DNA from: Deltaproteobacteria bacterium
Lineage (GTDB): Bacteria > Myxococcota_A > UBA796 > UBA2385
NCBI GenBank assembly: GCA_016792625.1
Contig: JAEUKK010000156.1
Coordinates: 62,001-126,000 of the forward strand
Direction: 5' to 3'
Length of the DNA: 64,000 nucleotides
The translations under genes were made by a program, and so were the position numbers. Shown in pieces: positions 15,466 to 24,053 of the stretch (position 1 is the first letter of the stretch; the number at the start of each line of letters is the position of its first letter). The notes under the pieces are model-generated. The model did not search any database. It was not told where the DNA came from and worked only from the letters and a program-made list of their open reading frames with translations.

Positions 15466-16329
15466 TCAGGCCCGGCGGGCGATGGGCTGGCCGAGCTTGA
15501 CCGGGGCCCCGGCGGTGAGCGTCCAGCGCAGGCGGCCGGGCTCGGTCAACAAGATCACCGTGCTGCCCATGTTGAAGCGGCCCAGCTCGGCGGCCCGGCC
15601 GATGGGCAGCGCGGGGGAGAGGCGCACGTCTTCGCCGCCGCCGCCGGTGTTCGTGACCAGGGGCGCCACCACGGTGGTCATGCGCGAGACGCCAAAAGCG
15701 CCCACCATCACCTGGGCGATGTGGCCAAAGGGCGTGTCGAGGAAGAAGACCAGGCGCTCGTTGCGGGCGAAGAGGTCGGGCACCTTCTTGGTGGCGGCGG
15801 GGAAGACCGGCCAGAACTGCCCGGGCAGGTAGCGGTAGCGGCTGACCGTGCCCTCGGCCGGGGTGTGGACGCGGTGGTAGTCCTTCGGCGAGAGGTAGAG
15901 GATGGCCCAGCCGCCGCCCTCAAATCGGGCCGCGTCGGCGGGGCTCGCGCCGGGCACCCGCGCGTCGCCCACGCCGAGCAGCATGTCGACGGGGCAGCGC
16001 TGACCCTCGGCCTGGACGAAGCGGCCGCCCTCGATCGTGCCGAAGGTGTGGACCCGCGCGTCGACCGGGCTGACCAGCACATCGGGGTCGGGGTCGACCG
16101 GCCGGGCGCCCTCTTTGAGCGCCCGCACGAAGAAGTCAGACAGGGTGCGGTAGTCGTCGATGCCGCCGACGCACTCGTCGAGGTTGACGCCGTAGTGGCC
16201 CACATACCAGCGCAGCAGCGCCCGGTGCGCCCAGCCGGGCAGGGCGAGGCGGGTGCCCGCCCCCATCAGGCGGGTGGTGGGGCCTTTGGGCACGGCGCTG
16301 AGCAGGCTGACGATGAGCGCGTCGTTCAC
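15466..16329 (-). CDS. psd: Phosphatidylserine decarboxylase proenzyme
   Basis: 287 residues from a GTG with GAGG upstream. The self-cleavage site FNMGSTVI near the C-terminus generates the pyruvoyl alpha chain at Ser. Other family marks are LSDFFVRALKEGARP, SPVDARV, LSPKDYHRVHTP and the downstream GHIAQVMVGAFGV. The enzyme converts phosphatidylserine to phosphatidylethanolamine at the inner membrane. The gene is transcribed divergently from lgt across 125 bases, so two envelope-lipid genes sit back to back. Length matches bacterial type I enzymes. Confidence 0.95.
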   Translation of the reverse strand: MNDALIVSLLSAVPKGPTTRLMGAGTRLALPGWAHRALLRWYVGHYGVNLDECVGGIDDYRTLSDFFVRALKEGARPVDPDPDVLVSPVDARVHTFGTIEGGRFVQAEGQRCPVDMLLGVGDARVPGASPADAARFEGGGWAILYLSPKDYHRVHTPAEGTVSRYRYLPGQFWPVFPAATKKVPDLFARNERLVFFLDTPFGHIAQVMVGAFGVSRMTTVVAPLVTNTGGGGEDVRLSPALPIGRAAELGRFNMGSTVILLTEPGRLRWTLTAGAPVKLGQPIARRA

Positions 16330-16454
16330 GAGGTCCTCCGGGAGCGGCGCTGGGCGGTCGAAGCGGGGCGGACGCGCGCCTATCGCGAGCGCACGGCCAG
16401 GGCCGCGGCCGGCCGGCGGACGGCGGCGCTCGGGGGCCCCCGTTAGGCGAGGCC

Positions 16455-17354
16455 ATGCACCCGACCCTCTATGAGCTCAACGGGCTCGCCCTGCACAGCT
16501 GGGGCCTGATGGTGACCTTGGCCTTCCTCGGGGCCTTTTTGGTCGCCCACCTGCGGGCGCCGCGGGTGGGCATCGACCCCGACCGCCTCGTGCCCATGTA
16601 CATGTTGGTGGTGGCGGCCGGCCTGGCGGGCAGCCGCGTGCTGCACTTCGTCTTCGCCCAGCCCGCCGACCTGTGGGCCGATCCGCTCATCTTGTTCAAC
16701 CCGTCGCGGGGCGGCTTCGCGTTCTACGGCGGGGTCATCGGCGGCGTGGGCGCGGGTGGCCTCTACGCCCGCCTGCGCGGCATTCCCGTGTGGAAGCTCG
16801 CCGATCTCGGCGCGCCCCCCATCATGCTCGGCCTCGCCATCGGCCGGGTCGGCTGCTTCTTCGCCGGCTGCTGCCACGGCGCGCTCTGCCCCCTCCCGGT
16901 CGAGTCCACCCTGCTGCAATTTGATGGCGGTGAGGTGCTCGCGGTCGACGGCTTCCCTTGGGTCGCCTTGGAGTTCAACGGCCTCGGCGTGGGGCGCATC
17001 GTCGACCGGCCGATCTACCCGACCCAGCTCTTTGAGATCACGACCGGCCTCACCCTGTTCGCCGCGCTCTCGGTGGTCTGGGCGCGCTATCGGCGCTGGG
17101 ATGGCCAGGTGCTCGCGCTGATGTTGGTCGGCTACGCGCTGGCGCGCACCTTTAACGAGACCTTTCGGGGCGACACGGTGCGCGGCCTCTATGCCATGGG
17201 CCCGCTCACAGTGTCGACCTCGCAGATCGTCGCGGCGGTCATGATCGCCCTCGCTGGGATGATCTTCGCCACCCGGCGCCGCGCGGGCATCGGCCCCGAG
17301 CTGCCGCTGCGCGCGCCGCCCGAAGACGACGCGCCGATGCCGCCGGGGACCTGA
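16455..17354 (+). CDS. lgt: Prolipoprotein diacylglyceryl transferase
   Basis: 299 residues with seven probable membrane segments. The Lgt signature is clear: SRGGFAFYGGVIGG, LGLAIGRVGCFFAGCCHG, and YPTQLFEI near the last third. The enzyme moves a diacylglyceryl group from phosphatidylglycerol to the lipobox cysteine of prolipoproteins in the inner membrane. The window supplies many candidate substrates, starting with the next gene on the opposite strand. It sits alone on its strand and is divergent from psd. The C-terminal tail is Pro/Asp-rich and ordinary. Confidence 0.96.
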   Translation: MHPTLYELNGLALHSWGLMVTLAFLGAFLVAHLRAPRVGIDPDRLVPMYMLVVAAGLAGSRVLHFVFAQPADLWADPLILFNPSRGGFAFYGGVIGGVGAGGLYARLRGIPVWKLADLGAPPIMLGLAIGRVGCFFAGCCHGALCPLPVESTLLQFDGGEVLAVDGFPWVALEFNGLGVGRIVDRPIYPTQLFEITTGLTLFAALSVVWARYRRWDGQVLALMLVGYALARTFNETFRGDTVRGLYAMGPLTVSTSQIVAAVMIALAGMIFATRRRAGIGPELPLRAPPEDDAPMPPGT

Positions 17355-17389
17355 GGCGAAGGCCCGCGACCGACCAGGGCCGGGGGCGC

Positions 17390-17656
17390 TCAGCCCTCGC
17401 TGGCGCCGCTGTCGCCGTAGGCTGCGCAGTCCTCGCCGGCGTCTTCATCGGCCGCCTCGGCGTCCTCCAGCGCGTCTTGGCACTCGTCCTGCAGCTTGCT
17501 GTCGGCGTCGGCGTAGGTGTTCGTCGCGTCGTCGCAGGCGGTCTGGTCGTCGCAGTCGCAGACGTACTGGACGTAGTCATCGCAGGCGTTGCCGCTGTCA
17601 TCGCAGGCCGCGAGCAGGGGGAGGGCGAGCAGGGCAAACAAAGCGCGGGTGGACAT
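17390..17656 (-). CDS. Small acidic, cysteine-rich lipoprotein
   Basis: 88 residues. The N-terminus is a lipoprotein signal ending in the lipobox LAAC (Cys18). The mature part is very acidic (Asp, Glu, Ala) with several further cysteines in CDDYVQYVCDCDDQTACDD and near the end, suggesting disulfides or metal binding outside the cytoplasm. I know no named family for it. It converges with lgt and has a 145-base divergent spacer before the next plus-strand gene. It could be a calcium- or metal-binding surface protein, but that is a guess from composition. Confidence 0.7.
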   Translation of the reverse strand: MSTRALFALLALPLLAACDDSGNACDDYVQYVCDCDDQTACDDATNTYADADSKLQDECQDALEDAEAADEDAGEDCAAYGDSGASEG

Positions 17657-17801
17657 GGGCGGCTCCTCGGGGTGGACTCACACGGGTGGACGGGCGGATG
17701 GGACGGGCGGAGGTGGACGGGCGGAGGCGGGCGGCGGACGGCCACCGGTTAGCGGAGGGCGCGGCCGCGGGGCGGCTTAACGAGCGCGGGGGAGGCAGGG
17801 C

Positions 17802-18395
17802 ATGAGCGGCGCGGCGGGCGAGGGCGCGGTCTGGGCGGCGCCGTGGGGGCCGAGCCCCGCGCTCGACGCGGTCGCGGGGCGGGCCGCGGCCCGCGGGCTC
17901 ACCATCGTCGGGCCGCCCGCTGACCCCGCAGCGGCGGTCGCTGGTCCCACCCTGCGCTTCGGCCCAGAGCCCAGCGCCCTCGAGGTGGCCGCGGCGGCGC
18001 TGCGTGACCGCTACGGCCGGCTCGACGGGCTGCTGTTCGTGCTGCCCGCGCTGCTGCCGGCGGGCGGCGGGGTCACCGCGGCGCTCGCCGAGCTCAGCGG
18101 GCTCGAAGCGGCGCGCGCGGGCCTCGGCCCGACCCTCCCCTGGGTGCTCTGCCTGCCGACTGCGGCGGGCCGACGCGCGGACGCCGGGCCCGAGCTCGCC
18201 TTGGCCGGCGCGGCCCGGGGGCTGCGGGCGGCGGACGGCGCGCGGGGCGGGCGTGGGGTGGTGATCGAGCTGCCCGCCGCGGTCTGGGGTGGCGCGCCGA
18301 TCAGCGGGGCGGCGGGCCTCGCGGTGGATCGGGCGCTGGCCGGCGGGATGTTGCCCTGGGGGCTCGGTGCGCTGCGGCGCTGGCGGTCGGCGTGA
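17802..18395 (+). CDS. Hypothetical protein, possibly a degenerate short-chain dehydrogenase-like protein
   Basis: 197 residues from an ATG with a good GGAGG site. The alternation of Ala/Gly-rich strands and helices, and the segment LRDRYGRLDGLLFVLPAL, recall the middle of short-chain dehydrogenases. The glycine-rich NAD loop and the YxxxK catalytic pair are both absent, so enzymatic function is not supported. No signal peptide or membrane segment is seen. Its stop overlaps the next start by four bases (GTGA), so the two small genes are translationally coupled. Function unknown. Confidence 0.6.
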   Translation: MSGAAGEGAVWAAPWGPSPALDAVAGRAAARGLTIVGPPADPAAAVAGPTLRFGPEPSALEVAAAALRDRYGRLDGLLFVLPALLPAGGGVTAALAELSGLEAARAGLGPTLPWVLCLPTAAGRRADAGPELALAGAARGLRAADGARGGRGVVIELPAAVWGGAPISGAAGLAVDRALAGGMLPWGLGALRRWRSA

Positions 18396-18718
18396 GCGGC
18401 GGCGCCGCGCTCGCTCCCGCAGCCCTGCCCTGCCCACCCTTGGGCGCGCCCGGCGGCGAGGCCGCGCTGTGGGCCAGCTTCGCGCTGGTGGCCGCGCTGG
18501 CCCTGTGGGGGCTGCGCCGCCGCGGGGGCGCGCGCGCGGTTGGCCCGCTGGTGTTGGCCGTGGCCGCGCACCCGGCGCTGTGGCTGAGCGGCGCCGCCCG
18601 CTGCGGGGATCGGCCGCTGCTCAGCGCTGGCTTGCTCAGCCTGATCAGCGTGGGGGCCGCGCTGAGCTGGGCCCTGCGCGCGCCGCGGCCTCCTGCCGAT
18701 GGGCCCGCGCCGGGCTAA
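18392..18718 (+). CDS. Small inner-membrane protein of unknown function
   Basis: 108 residues from a GTG that overlaps the preceding stop. There are probably three hydrophobic helices: ALWASFALVAALALWGL followed by positive RRRGG, GPLVLAVAAHPALWL, and LLSAGLLSLISVGAAL. Three cysteines are scattered. There is no known motif. The coupled upstream protein suggests a two-component membrane plus soluble pair, but nothing more can be said. The reading frame overlaps no better candidate on either strand. Confidence 0.55.
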   Translation: MSGGAALAPAALPCPPLGAPGGEAALWASFALVAALALWGLRRRGGARAVGPLVLAVAAHPALWLSGAARCGDRPLLSAGLLSLISVGAALSWALRAPRPPADGPAPG

Positions 18719-18733
18719 GGCGCCGCCCCCAGC

Positions 18734-18753
18734 GGAGGGTGCCGAGACCCTCC
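18734..18753 (+). terminator. Short hairpin before the aconitase gene
   Basis: A seven-base-pair stem (GGAGGGT / ACCCTCC) with a six-base loop lies 16 bases after the small membrane protein stop and 68 bases before the aconitase start. There is no T tract after it, so it may be a weak or Rho-assisted terminator, or a leader hairpin. Confidence 0.3.
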
Positions 18754-18821
18754 CCCTCTCGCCCCGGGCGCTGCGTCTGCGCCGCGCCGCCTTGCCCGCC
18801 GTCGGGCACCCAGGAGGATCC

Positions 18822-21098
18822 ATGATCCAGGACACCGCCGCGCTGCGCGAAGACGCAGTCGCCGCCCTCTACGCCACCCAGGCGGCCCGCCACGCCCACG
18901 CCCGCGCCCGCCTGGGCCGCGCGCTGACCCTGGGCGAGAAGATCCTGTTCACGCACCTCATCAACCCCGACGCGCCCTTTGAGCGCCGCAAGAGCTTCCT
19001 CGATCTGCGGCCCGACCGCGTCGCGATGCAAGACGCGACCGCCCAGATGGCGCTCCTGCAGTTCATGACCGCCGGCAAGGACGAGGTCGCCCTGCCCTCC
19101 ACCGTGCACTGCGACCACCTCATCACCGCCTACCAGGGCGCCAACAGCGATCTGGCGGTGGCCAACGCCGAGAACAGCGAGGTGTACGCCTTTCTCCAGA
19201 GCGTGAGCGCCCGCTACGGCCTCGGCTTCTGGAAGCCCGGCGCTGGCATCATCCACCAGGTGGTGCTTGAGAACTACGCCTTCCCCGGCGGCATGATGAT
19301 CGGCACCGATAGCCACACCGTGAACGCGGGCGGCATGGGCATGATCGCGGTGGGCGTCGGCGGCGCCGACGCGGTCGACGCGATGGTCGGCCTCCCGTGG
19401 GAGGTGCTCAACCCCGGCTTCATCGGCGTGAAGCTCACCGGCCAGCTCAGCGGCTTTACCAGCGCCAAGGACGTCATCCTCAAGGTCTGCGAAGAGCTGA
19501 CGGTCAAGGGCGGCACCAACCGCATCGTCGAGTACTTCGGCCCCGGCTGCGCCTCGATCTCGGCCACCGGCAAGGCGACGATCTGCAACATGGGCGCCGA
19601 GCATGGCGCCACCACCTCGATCTTCCCCTTCGACGAGAAGATCGCCGAGTACCTCGAGGCCACCGGCCGCGCTGGCGTGGCCGCCCTGGCCCGCAAGCAC
19701 GCCAGCGAGCTGCGCGCCGATCCCGAGGTCGAGGCCAACCCCGCGGCCTACTTCGACCGGGTCATCGAGATCGACCTCTCCACGCTGGGCCCCCGGGTCG
19801 TCGGCCCGCACACCCCCGACCGCGGCCGCGGCATCGAGAGCCTCGCCGCCGAGTGCGCCGCCGAGGGCTGGCCCCGCGCGGTGAGCGCGGCGCTCATCGG
19901 CTCCTGCACCAACTCCTCGTACGAGGACATCAGCCGCGCCGCCCACATCGCCAAGCAGGCGGCGGCCCGCGGGGTCAAGGCCAAGGTCGACTTCATGATC
20001 TCGCCGGGGTCCGACCAGGTCATGAACACCATCGAGCGCGACGGTCACATGGCCGCGCTGCAGGCCATCGGCGGCGTGGTGCTGTCGAACTCCTGCGGCC
20101 CGTGCATCGGCCAGTGGCGCCGCGACAGCATCAAGAAGGGCCAGGTCAACAGCATCGTGACCTCCTTCAACCGCAACTTCCGCGGCCGGCAGGACAGCAA
20201 CCCTGAGACCCTCGCCTTCATCGGCTCGCCCGAGCTGGTGACCGCGATCGCCATCAGCGGTGACCTCGCCTTCAACCCGGCGACCGACAGCCTCGTCGGC
20301 GCCGACGGCGTGGCGTTTAAGCTCGATCTGCCGGTGGGCAGCGAGCTGCCGGCGGCCGGCTTCGCCGCGGGTGCTGAGGGCTACCAGGCCCCCCTGCCAC
20401 TCGAGGCGCGCACCGCGGTCGAGGTCGCCATCGACCCGAGCTCGGACCGGCTCGAGCGCCTCTCGCCCTTCGCCGGTTGGGATGGCAACGACATCAGCGG
20501 CCTGCGCATCTTGGTCAAGGCGGTGGGCAAGTGCACCACCGACCACATCTCGGCGGCGGGCCCCTGGCTCAAGTACCGCGGCCACCTCACCAACATCTCG
20601 GGCAACCTGATGCTCGGCGCCCAGAACGCGCTGACCGGCGCTTTTGGCCAGGGCATCAACCTGCTGACCGGTGAGGCGGCCTCGCACCCCGACATCGCCA
20701 AGGCCTACAAGGCGGCGGGCCAGGGCTGGGTCATCTTCGGCGACGAGAACTACGGCGAGGGCAGCAGCCGCGAGCACGCGGCGATGGAGCCCCGCCACCA
20801 GGGCGGCCGGGCGGTCATCGTCCGCTCCTTCGCGCGCATCCACGAGACCAACCTCAAGAAGCAGGGCCTCCTCCCCCTGACCTTCGCCGACGCCGCCGAC
20901 TACGACAAGGTGCGCGGCGACGATGTGGTTGACATCGTGGGCGTCGAGCGCATCGCCACGGGCGGCTCGCCCACCCTGGTCCTGCGCCACGCCGACGGCA
21001 GCGTGGAGCAGATCGAGACCCGCAACACCTTCTCGCCCGAGCAGTTCGAGTGGTTCAAGGCGGGCAGCGCGATCAACAAGATCCGCAGCGGGTCCTGA
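18822..21098 (+). CDS. acn: Aconitate hydratase (mitochondrial type)
   Basis: 758 residues from the ATG preceded by AGGAGG. The open frame runs further upstream, but that part lacks homology and has no better start. The [4Fe-4S] cysteines are C362 in GSCTNSS and C425/C428 in NSCGPCIGQ, matching mitochondrial aconitase. GTDSHTVNAGG near the first third and the swivel-domain loop GSSREHAAMEP near the C-terminus complete the active site. The enzyme interconverts citrate and isocitrate in the citric acid cycle. The size and the AMEPRH loop point to the mitochondrial/ACO2 class rather than the longer AcnA or the AcnB type. It is followed by a UUCG hairpin. Confidence 0.96.
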   Translation: MIQDTAALREDAVAALYATQAARHAHARARLGRALTLGEKILFTHLINPDAPFERRKSFLDLRPDRVAMQDATAQMALLQFMTAGKDEVALPSTVHCDHLITAYQGANSDLAVANAENSEVYAFLQSVSARYGLGFWKPGAGIIHQVVLENYAFPGGMMIGTDSHTVNAGGMGMIAVGVGGADAVDAMVGLPWEVLNPGFIGVKLTGQLSGFTSAKDVILKVCEELTVKGGTNRIVEYFGPGCASISATGKATICNMGAEHGATTSIFPFDEKIAEYLEATGRAGVAALARKHASELRADPEVEANPAAYFDRVIEIDLSTLGPRVVGPHTPDRGRGIESLAAECAAEGWPRAVSAALIGSCTNSSYEDISRAAHIAKQAAARGVKAKVDFMISPGSDQVMNTIERDGHMAALQAIGGVVLSNSCGPCIGQWRRDSIKKGQVNSIVTSFNRNFRGRQDSNPETLAFIGSPELVTAIAISGDLAFNPATDSLVGADGVAFKLDLPVGSELPAAGFAAGAEGYQAPLPLEARTAVEVAIDPSSDRLERLSPFAGWDGNDISGLRILVKAVGKCTTDHISAAGPWLKYRGHLTNISGNLMLGAQNALTGAFGQGINLLTGEAASHPDIAKAYKAAGQGWVIFGDENYGEGSSREHAAMEPRHQGGRAVIVRSFARIHETNLKKQGLLPLTFADAADYDKVRGDDVVDIVGVERIATGGSPTLVLRHADGSVEQIETRNTFSPEQFEWFKAGSAINKIRSGS

Positions 21099-21103
21099 GC
21101 TGC

Positions 21104-21121
21104 GGCGCCCTTCGGGGCGCC
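21104..21121 (+). terminator. GC-rich UUCG hairpin after aconitase
   Basis: A perfect seven-base-pair stem GGCGCCC / GGGCGCC closed by a TTCG tetraloop begins six bases after the aconitase stop, in the spacer between convergent genes. No long T run follows, so termination may need Rho or the hairpin may protect the mRNA end. Confidence 0.5.
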
Positions 21122-21218
21122 AGTGGCTTTGGCGGCCGTGCCCCGGGTGGGCGCGGCCGTCGTCGTTTTCACGAAGCAGGCGGAGGGGGAGGCTGGGGAG
21201 GCCGCGCCGCGCGCCGGT

Positions 21219-22148
21219 TCAGGGCGCAGCGGCGGGCGGCGAGCGGAGGAGCTGCGGCGCCAGCCCGAGGCTGAGCAGGCCGAGCGCGGCCATCGGGCCC
21301 TGGCTGACGATCCACCAGGCGGCGGCCGCGCGCAAGATGACGTCTTGTGGGACGTTTTGCGCGCCGAGCACCAGCGCGCAGGCCGCCGCGGGCCCCGCAC
21401 CCCAGGCCGGGGGCAGCAGCGCCGCGGCGGTCGCCGACACCGCGAGGATGAGCGTGGTCGTCGACAGCGGGTCGGCCGCCTGCGCGCCTGCGGCCTGAAT
21501 CGCGAGCGTGAACGCGGCGATCATCGCGCCGATCTCGAGCACGGTCAGCCCGAGATCGACCCCAATGGGGCCGCCGCCCAGCGCGGGGCCGGCGCCCGTG
21601 TCCGGCCGGCGCCGCCGCGCCCAGGCCCGCAGGCCGAGCGCGCCGAGCCCCAAGCCCACCACGCCGGCGGCCAAGACGGCGGCGACCCCGTCAACCCGGG
21701 CCGGATCGAGGGCGTGCAGGCGCCAAGCCGCCCGCAGGGCGCCGAGGCAGGCGAGGCCAAAGACCCAGATCTCCATTAGGGTGACCCGGGCGACCGCGGC
21801 GGTGGCCGGGGCCCAGCCCACCCCGAGGCGCGTGGCCAGCGCGGCGACCAGGCCGGCGTCGCCCGCCCGCGCAGGCAGCACCATGTTGAGCAGGCCGCCG
21901 ATCAGGCCCGCCGCGGTGACCAGCCCCCAAGCCGGGCGCGGCGCGGGCAGCGCCCGGTGCAGCCGGTGCTGGTGCACGATGAGGCTCAGCGCCTTCACGA
22001 CGAGGGCGAGCAGCAGGGGGGCGGGGGCGAGGGCCGCCAGATCAAGCCGGAGGCCGCGCTCCGCTGCGTCGCGGGCCAGCCAGCCGAGCACCGCGGCAGA
22101 GCAGAGCAGCTGCGCGGCGGCGTGCAGGGCCGCCCGCCTCCGGCTCAA
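21219..22148 (-). CDS. Flippase-like / LPG-synthase transmembrane domain protein
   Basis: 309 residues with about eight hydrophobic helices. The segment LNMVLPARAGDAGLV fits the NxxxPxRxGE hallmark of the lysylphosphatidylglycerol synthase transmembrane (UPF0104) family, with Asp in place of Glu. Family members move or modify lipids in the inner membrane. The start shown is a TTG overlapping the upstream stop; a GTG about 20 codons later is an alternative. It is the last gene of the operon malQ, rhodanese-like, two lipoproteins, flippase-like. Its substrate is unknown. Confidence 0.75.
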   Translation of the reverse strand: MSRRRAALHAAAQLLCSAAVLGWLARDAAERGLRLDLAALAPAPLLLALVVKALSLIVHQHRLHRALPAPRPAWGLVTAAGLIGGLLNMVLPARAGDAGLVAALATRLGVGWAPATAAVARVTLMEIWVFGLACLGALRAAWRLHALDPARVDGVAAVLAAGVVGLGLGALGLRAWARRRRPDTGAGPALGGGPIGVDLGLTVLEIGAMIAAFTLAIQAAGAQAADPLSTTTLILAVSATAAALLPPAWGAGPAAACALVLGAQNVPQDVILRAAAAWWIVSQGPMAALGLLSLGLAPQLLRSPPAAAP

Positions 22149-22867
22149 CGGTACTCGCCGCAGCGGACCTCGATCTTGAAGTTGCCGACGGCGCCGTCCT
22201 TCCCGTCGACCCAGATGAGGTGCCGCTCCTCGCGGCCAACCGTGGTGATCCGCACGGTGTCATCACCGCGCTTGGTCGAGGCCTCACACTCCCCGGTCTG
22301 GCTGCCCGCGCTGGGGCAGCTGCTGGCCTCAGGCCAGCGGATGGAGAAGAGGTCGAGGTCGGCGCAGTCGGTGCGCAGGACGACGTCGACCTTGGTGTCC
22401 TCGGGGATGTCGAGGGCCCAGACCGCCTCGGGGCTGTCGCCGTAGTGGTGGCGCTGGGGTGTGCAGTACTTGGCGGTGGTGAAGCGGTCATCGAACCGCT
22501 TGCCCTGGCCGGCGTTGCTCGCCTGGACCACCGCGCCGCAGCCGATGACCGCGATGGCGCAGTCGGCCGGTGGCACCTTGAGGTCAGTGTCGCAGGCGGG
22601 GCCGGTGCCCGCACCGGGGCCGTCGAGCTGGACCGGGTCCATGTGGCCGCCCGTGACCTGCGGGGCCTGGATGCCGGTGCTGCCCGGGGCGGCCGCGCCG
22701 GGCCCACCGCCATCGGACGTGGAGGCACCGCTGGCCGGTGCGGCTGCGGGTGTGGTGGCGGGCGCCTCTCCCCCACGCAGGGTGTTGACCACTCCCGAGC
22801 AGGCGAGCAGCGCGGGCATCGTGAGCGCGAGGGGGGCCCACCAGAGGCGAGGGGCGCGGCGGGACAT
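22145..22867 (-). CDS. Lipoprotein, paralogue of its upstream neighbour
   Basis: 240 residues from the ATG at 22867; longer in-frame starts run into the neighbouring gene. The signal ends in the lipobox ALLAC (Cys23), followed by an Ala/Pro/Gly-rich linker to about residue 85. The C-terminal domain of about 150 residues aligns with the next upstream gene: CAIAVIGCG, CTPQRHHY, a VDVVLRTDCADLDLFS block, CPSAG, ITTVGREERHLIWVDG, and NFKIEVRC at the end. Paired cysteines suggest disulfides in an exported beta-sandwich, perhaps akin to PPC-type domains. Function unknown. The stop overlaps the start of the flippase-like gene. Confidence 0.8.
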   Translation of the reverse strand: MSRRAPRLWWAPLALTMPALLACSGVVNTLRGGEAPATTPAAAPASGASTSDGGGPGAAAPGSTGIQAPQVTGGHMDPVQLDGPGAGTGPACDTDLKVPPADCAIAVIGCGAVVQASNAGQGKRFDDRFTTAKYCTPQRHHYGDSPEAVWALDIPEDTKVDVVLRTDCADLDLFSIRWPEASSCPSAGSQTGECEASTKRGDDTVRITTVGREERHLIWVDGKDGAVGNFKIEVRCGEYR

Positions 22868-22881
22868 GGGGCTCCTGCGGG

Positions 22882-23526
22882 TCAACGGTAGGTCCGGCAG
22901 CGGACGGTCAGCCGGAAGTTCCCGGTCGCGCCCTCTTTCCCGTCCACCCATACGAGGTGCGACTCGGGCCGGTCGACCGTGGTGATCGTGATCTGGCCGC
23001 CGCGGTCGGTCACGTCGGCCTCGCACTGGGTCACGTTCACGTGGCTCGGCGTCGGGCACTTGCGCGGGTTGTCCCAGTTCGCGGAGAAGACGTCCAGGTC
23101 GACGCAGTCGCTGGCGAGGACCACATCGACCCAGGTGTTGGCCGGGATGTTGAGGCTGTAGATGGCCTCTGGGCCCTTGTTGTAGCTGTGGCGCTGCGGC
23201 GTGCAGGCCTTGTGCTGGTAAAAGCTCTCGTCAAAGGCCTCGATGCCATTGGTGTTATTGCCCAAAACGACGTCGCCGCAGCTGATCTCGCGGATGGCGC
23301 AGCCCCGGGCGGCCTCGGTCGGGTAGTCCTGGCTGCAGTCGACCGGTTCGGTGGCGTACTCGGGGTCGATCTCGCGCACCGCGGGGATGACCGTGTGCGC
23401 GGCCCGACCGCAGTCGACCAGGCCGCCGCTGCAGGCGAGCAGGCCGAGGCCCAGCGGGCCGAGGGCGAGGGTGCTCGGTCGAAGCCCGCGGCTCATGCGC
23501 CCGCTGCTCATGCTCGCTCTGCTCAT
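22882..23526 (-). CDS. Lipoprotein, paralogue of the downstream gene
   Basis: 214 residues. The ATG at 23526 overlaps the rhodanese-like stop as ATGA; further in-frame ATG codons follow within 11 codons. The signal ends in GLLAC. The mature part shares with the downstream protein the blocks CAIREISCG, CTPQRHSY, VDVVLASDCVDLDVFS, CPTPS, ITTVDRPESHLVWVDG and NFRLTVRC, but lacks its long linker. The two clearly arose by tandem duplication. The repeated acidic and aromatic motifs suggest a ligand-binding exported domain; I know no name for this family. Confidence 0.8.
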   Translation of the reverse strand: MSRASMSSGRMSRGLRPSTLALGPLGLGLLACSGGLVDCGRAAHTVIPAVREIDPEYATEPVDCSQDYPTEAARGCAIREISCGDVVLGNNTNGIEAFDESFYQHKACTPQRHSYNKGPEAIYSLNIPANTWVDVVLASDCVDLDVFSANWDNPRKCPTPSHVNVTQCEADVTDRGGQITITTVDRPESHLVWVDGKEGATGNFRLTVRCRTYR

Positions 23527-24017
23527 GCGCCCTCCACCTTGCGCCCGCCGGCGCTCCACGCCCGCAGCCCGCCGGCGAGGTAATGTGCGCCGTCGTGGCC
23601 CCGGAAGCGCACAAAACGCGCCGCCTCCCGCCCCTGTTCGCCGCGATCATCCCAGAAAACCAGGCGCCGGGGCTCGGGCGGCAGCTCGGCGAGGCGCAGG
23701 CTCAGGCCGTGCAGGGGCAGGTGCTCGCTGCCCGGGATGCGCTGGGCGCGCGGGTCGTTGGCCGGGCGCACGTCGACGAGGAAGGGCGGCGCCGCGCTCT
23801 GCAGCGCCTGCTCGACCTCGGTGGCGCTCCACCCGAGGCCCATCGGCTCAAAGTCGGCCGGGGTGTCGAAGGCGGGCAGGTTGCGGGTCGGCACCGGGGT
23901 GTCGCTGAGGTCGCCCACGCCGTGTTTGTCGCGCATCACGGCATCTTGGCGGTCTTGCACCGCGCGGGCGGCGCGGCCAAGCAGCCGGAAGGGGAGGTTC
24001 ACGAAGCGCTTGAGCAC
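23523..24017 (-). CDS. Rhodanese-like protein lacking the catalytic cysteine
   Basis: 164 residues. Residues 60-160 have the rhodanese fold: FLVDVRPANDP, IPGSEHLPLHGL and a closing YLAGGLRAWSAGG. The loop that should carry the sulfur-accepting Cys (typically CRSGKRS) reads WDDRGEQGRE, with no cysteine anywhere in the protein. It is therefore probably a non-catalytic phosphate/anion-binding or interaction module. The N-terminal 60 residues are basic and helical. It starts 36 bases after malQ and overlaps the first lipoprotein gene. Confidence 0.82.
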   Translation of the reverse strand: MLKRFVNLPFRLLGRAARAVQDRQDAVMRDKHGVGDLSDTPVPTRNLPAFDTPADFEPMGLGWSATEVEQALQSAAPPFLVDVRPANDPRAQRIPGSEHLPLHGLSLRLAELPPEPRRLVFWDDRGEQGREAARFVRFRGHDGAHYLAGGLRAWSAGGRKVEGA

Positions 24018-24053
24018 AGGGCCTCCGCGGCGGGCGCGAGGGGAGGGGAGGGC

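Noticed and set aside
18645..20990. Minus-strand frame of 781 codons opposite aconitase
   Set aside because: Aconitase is unambiguous on the plus strand, and the antisense frame lacks motifs.
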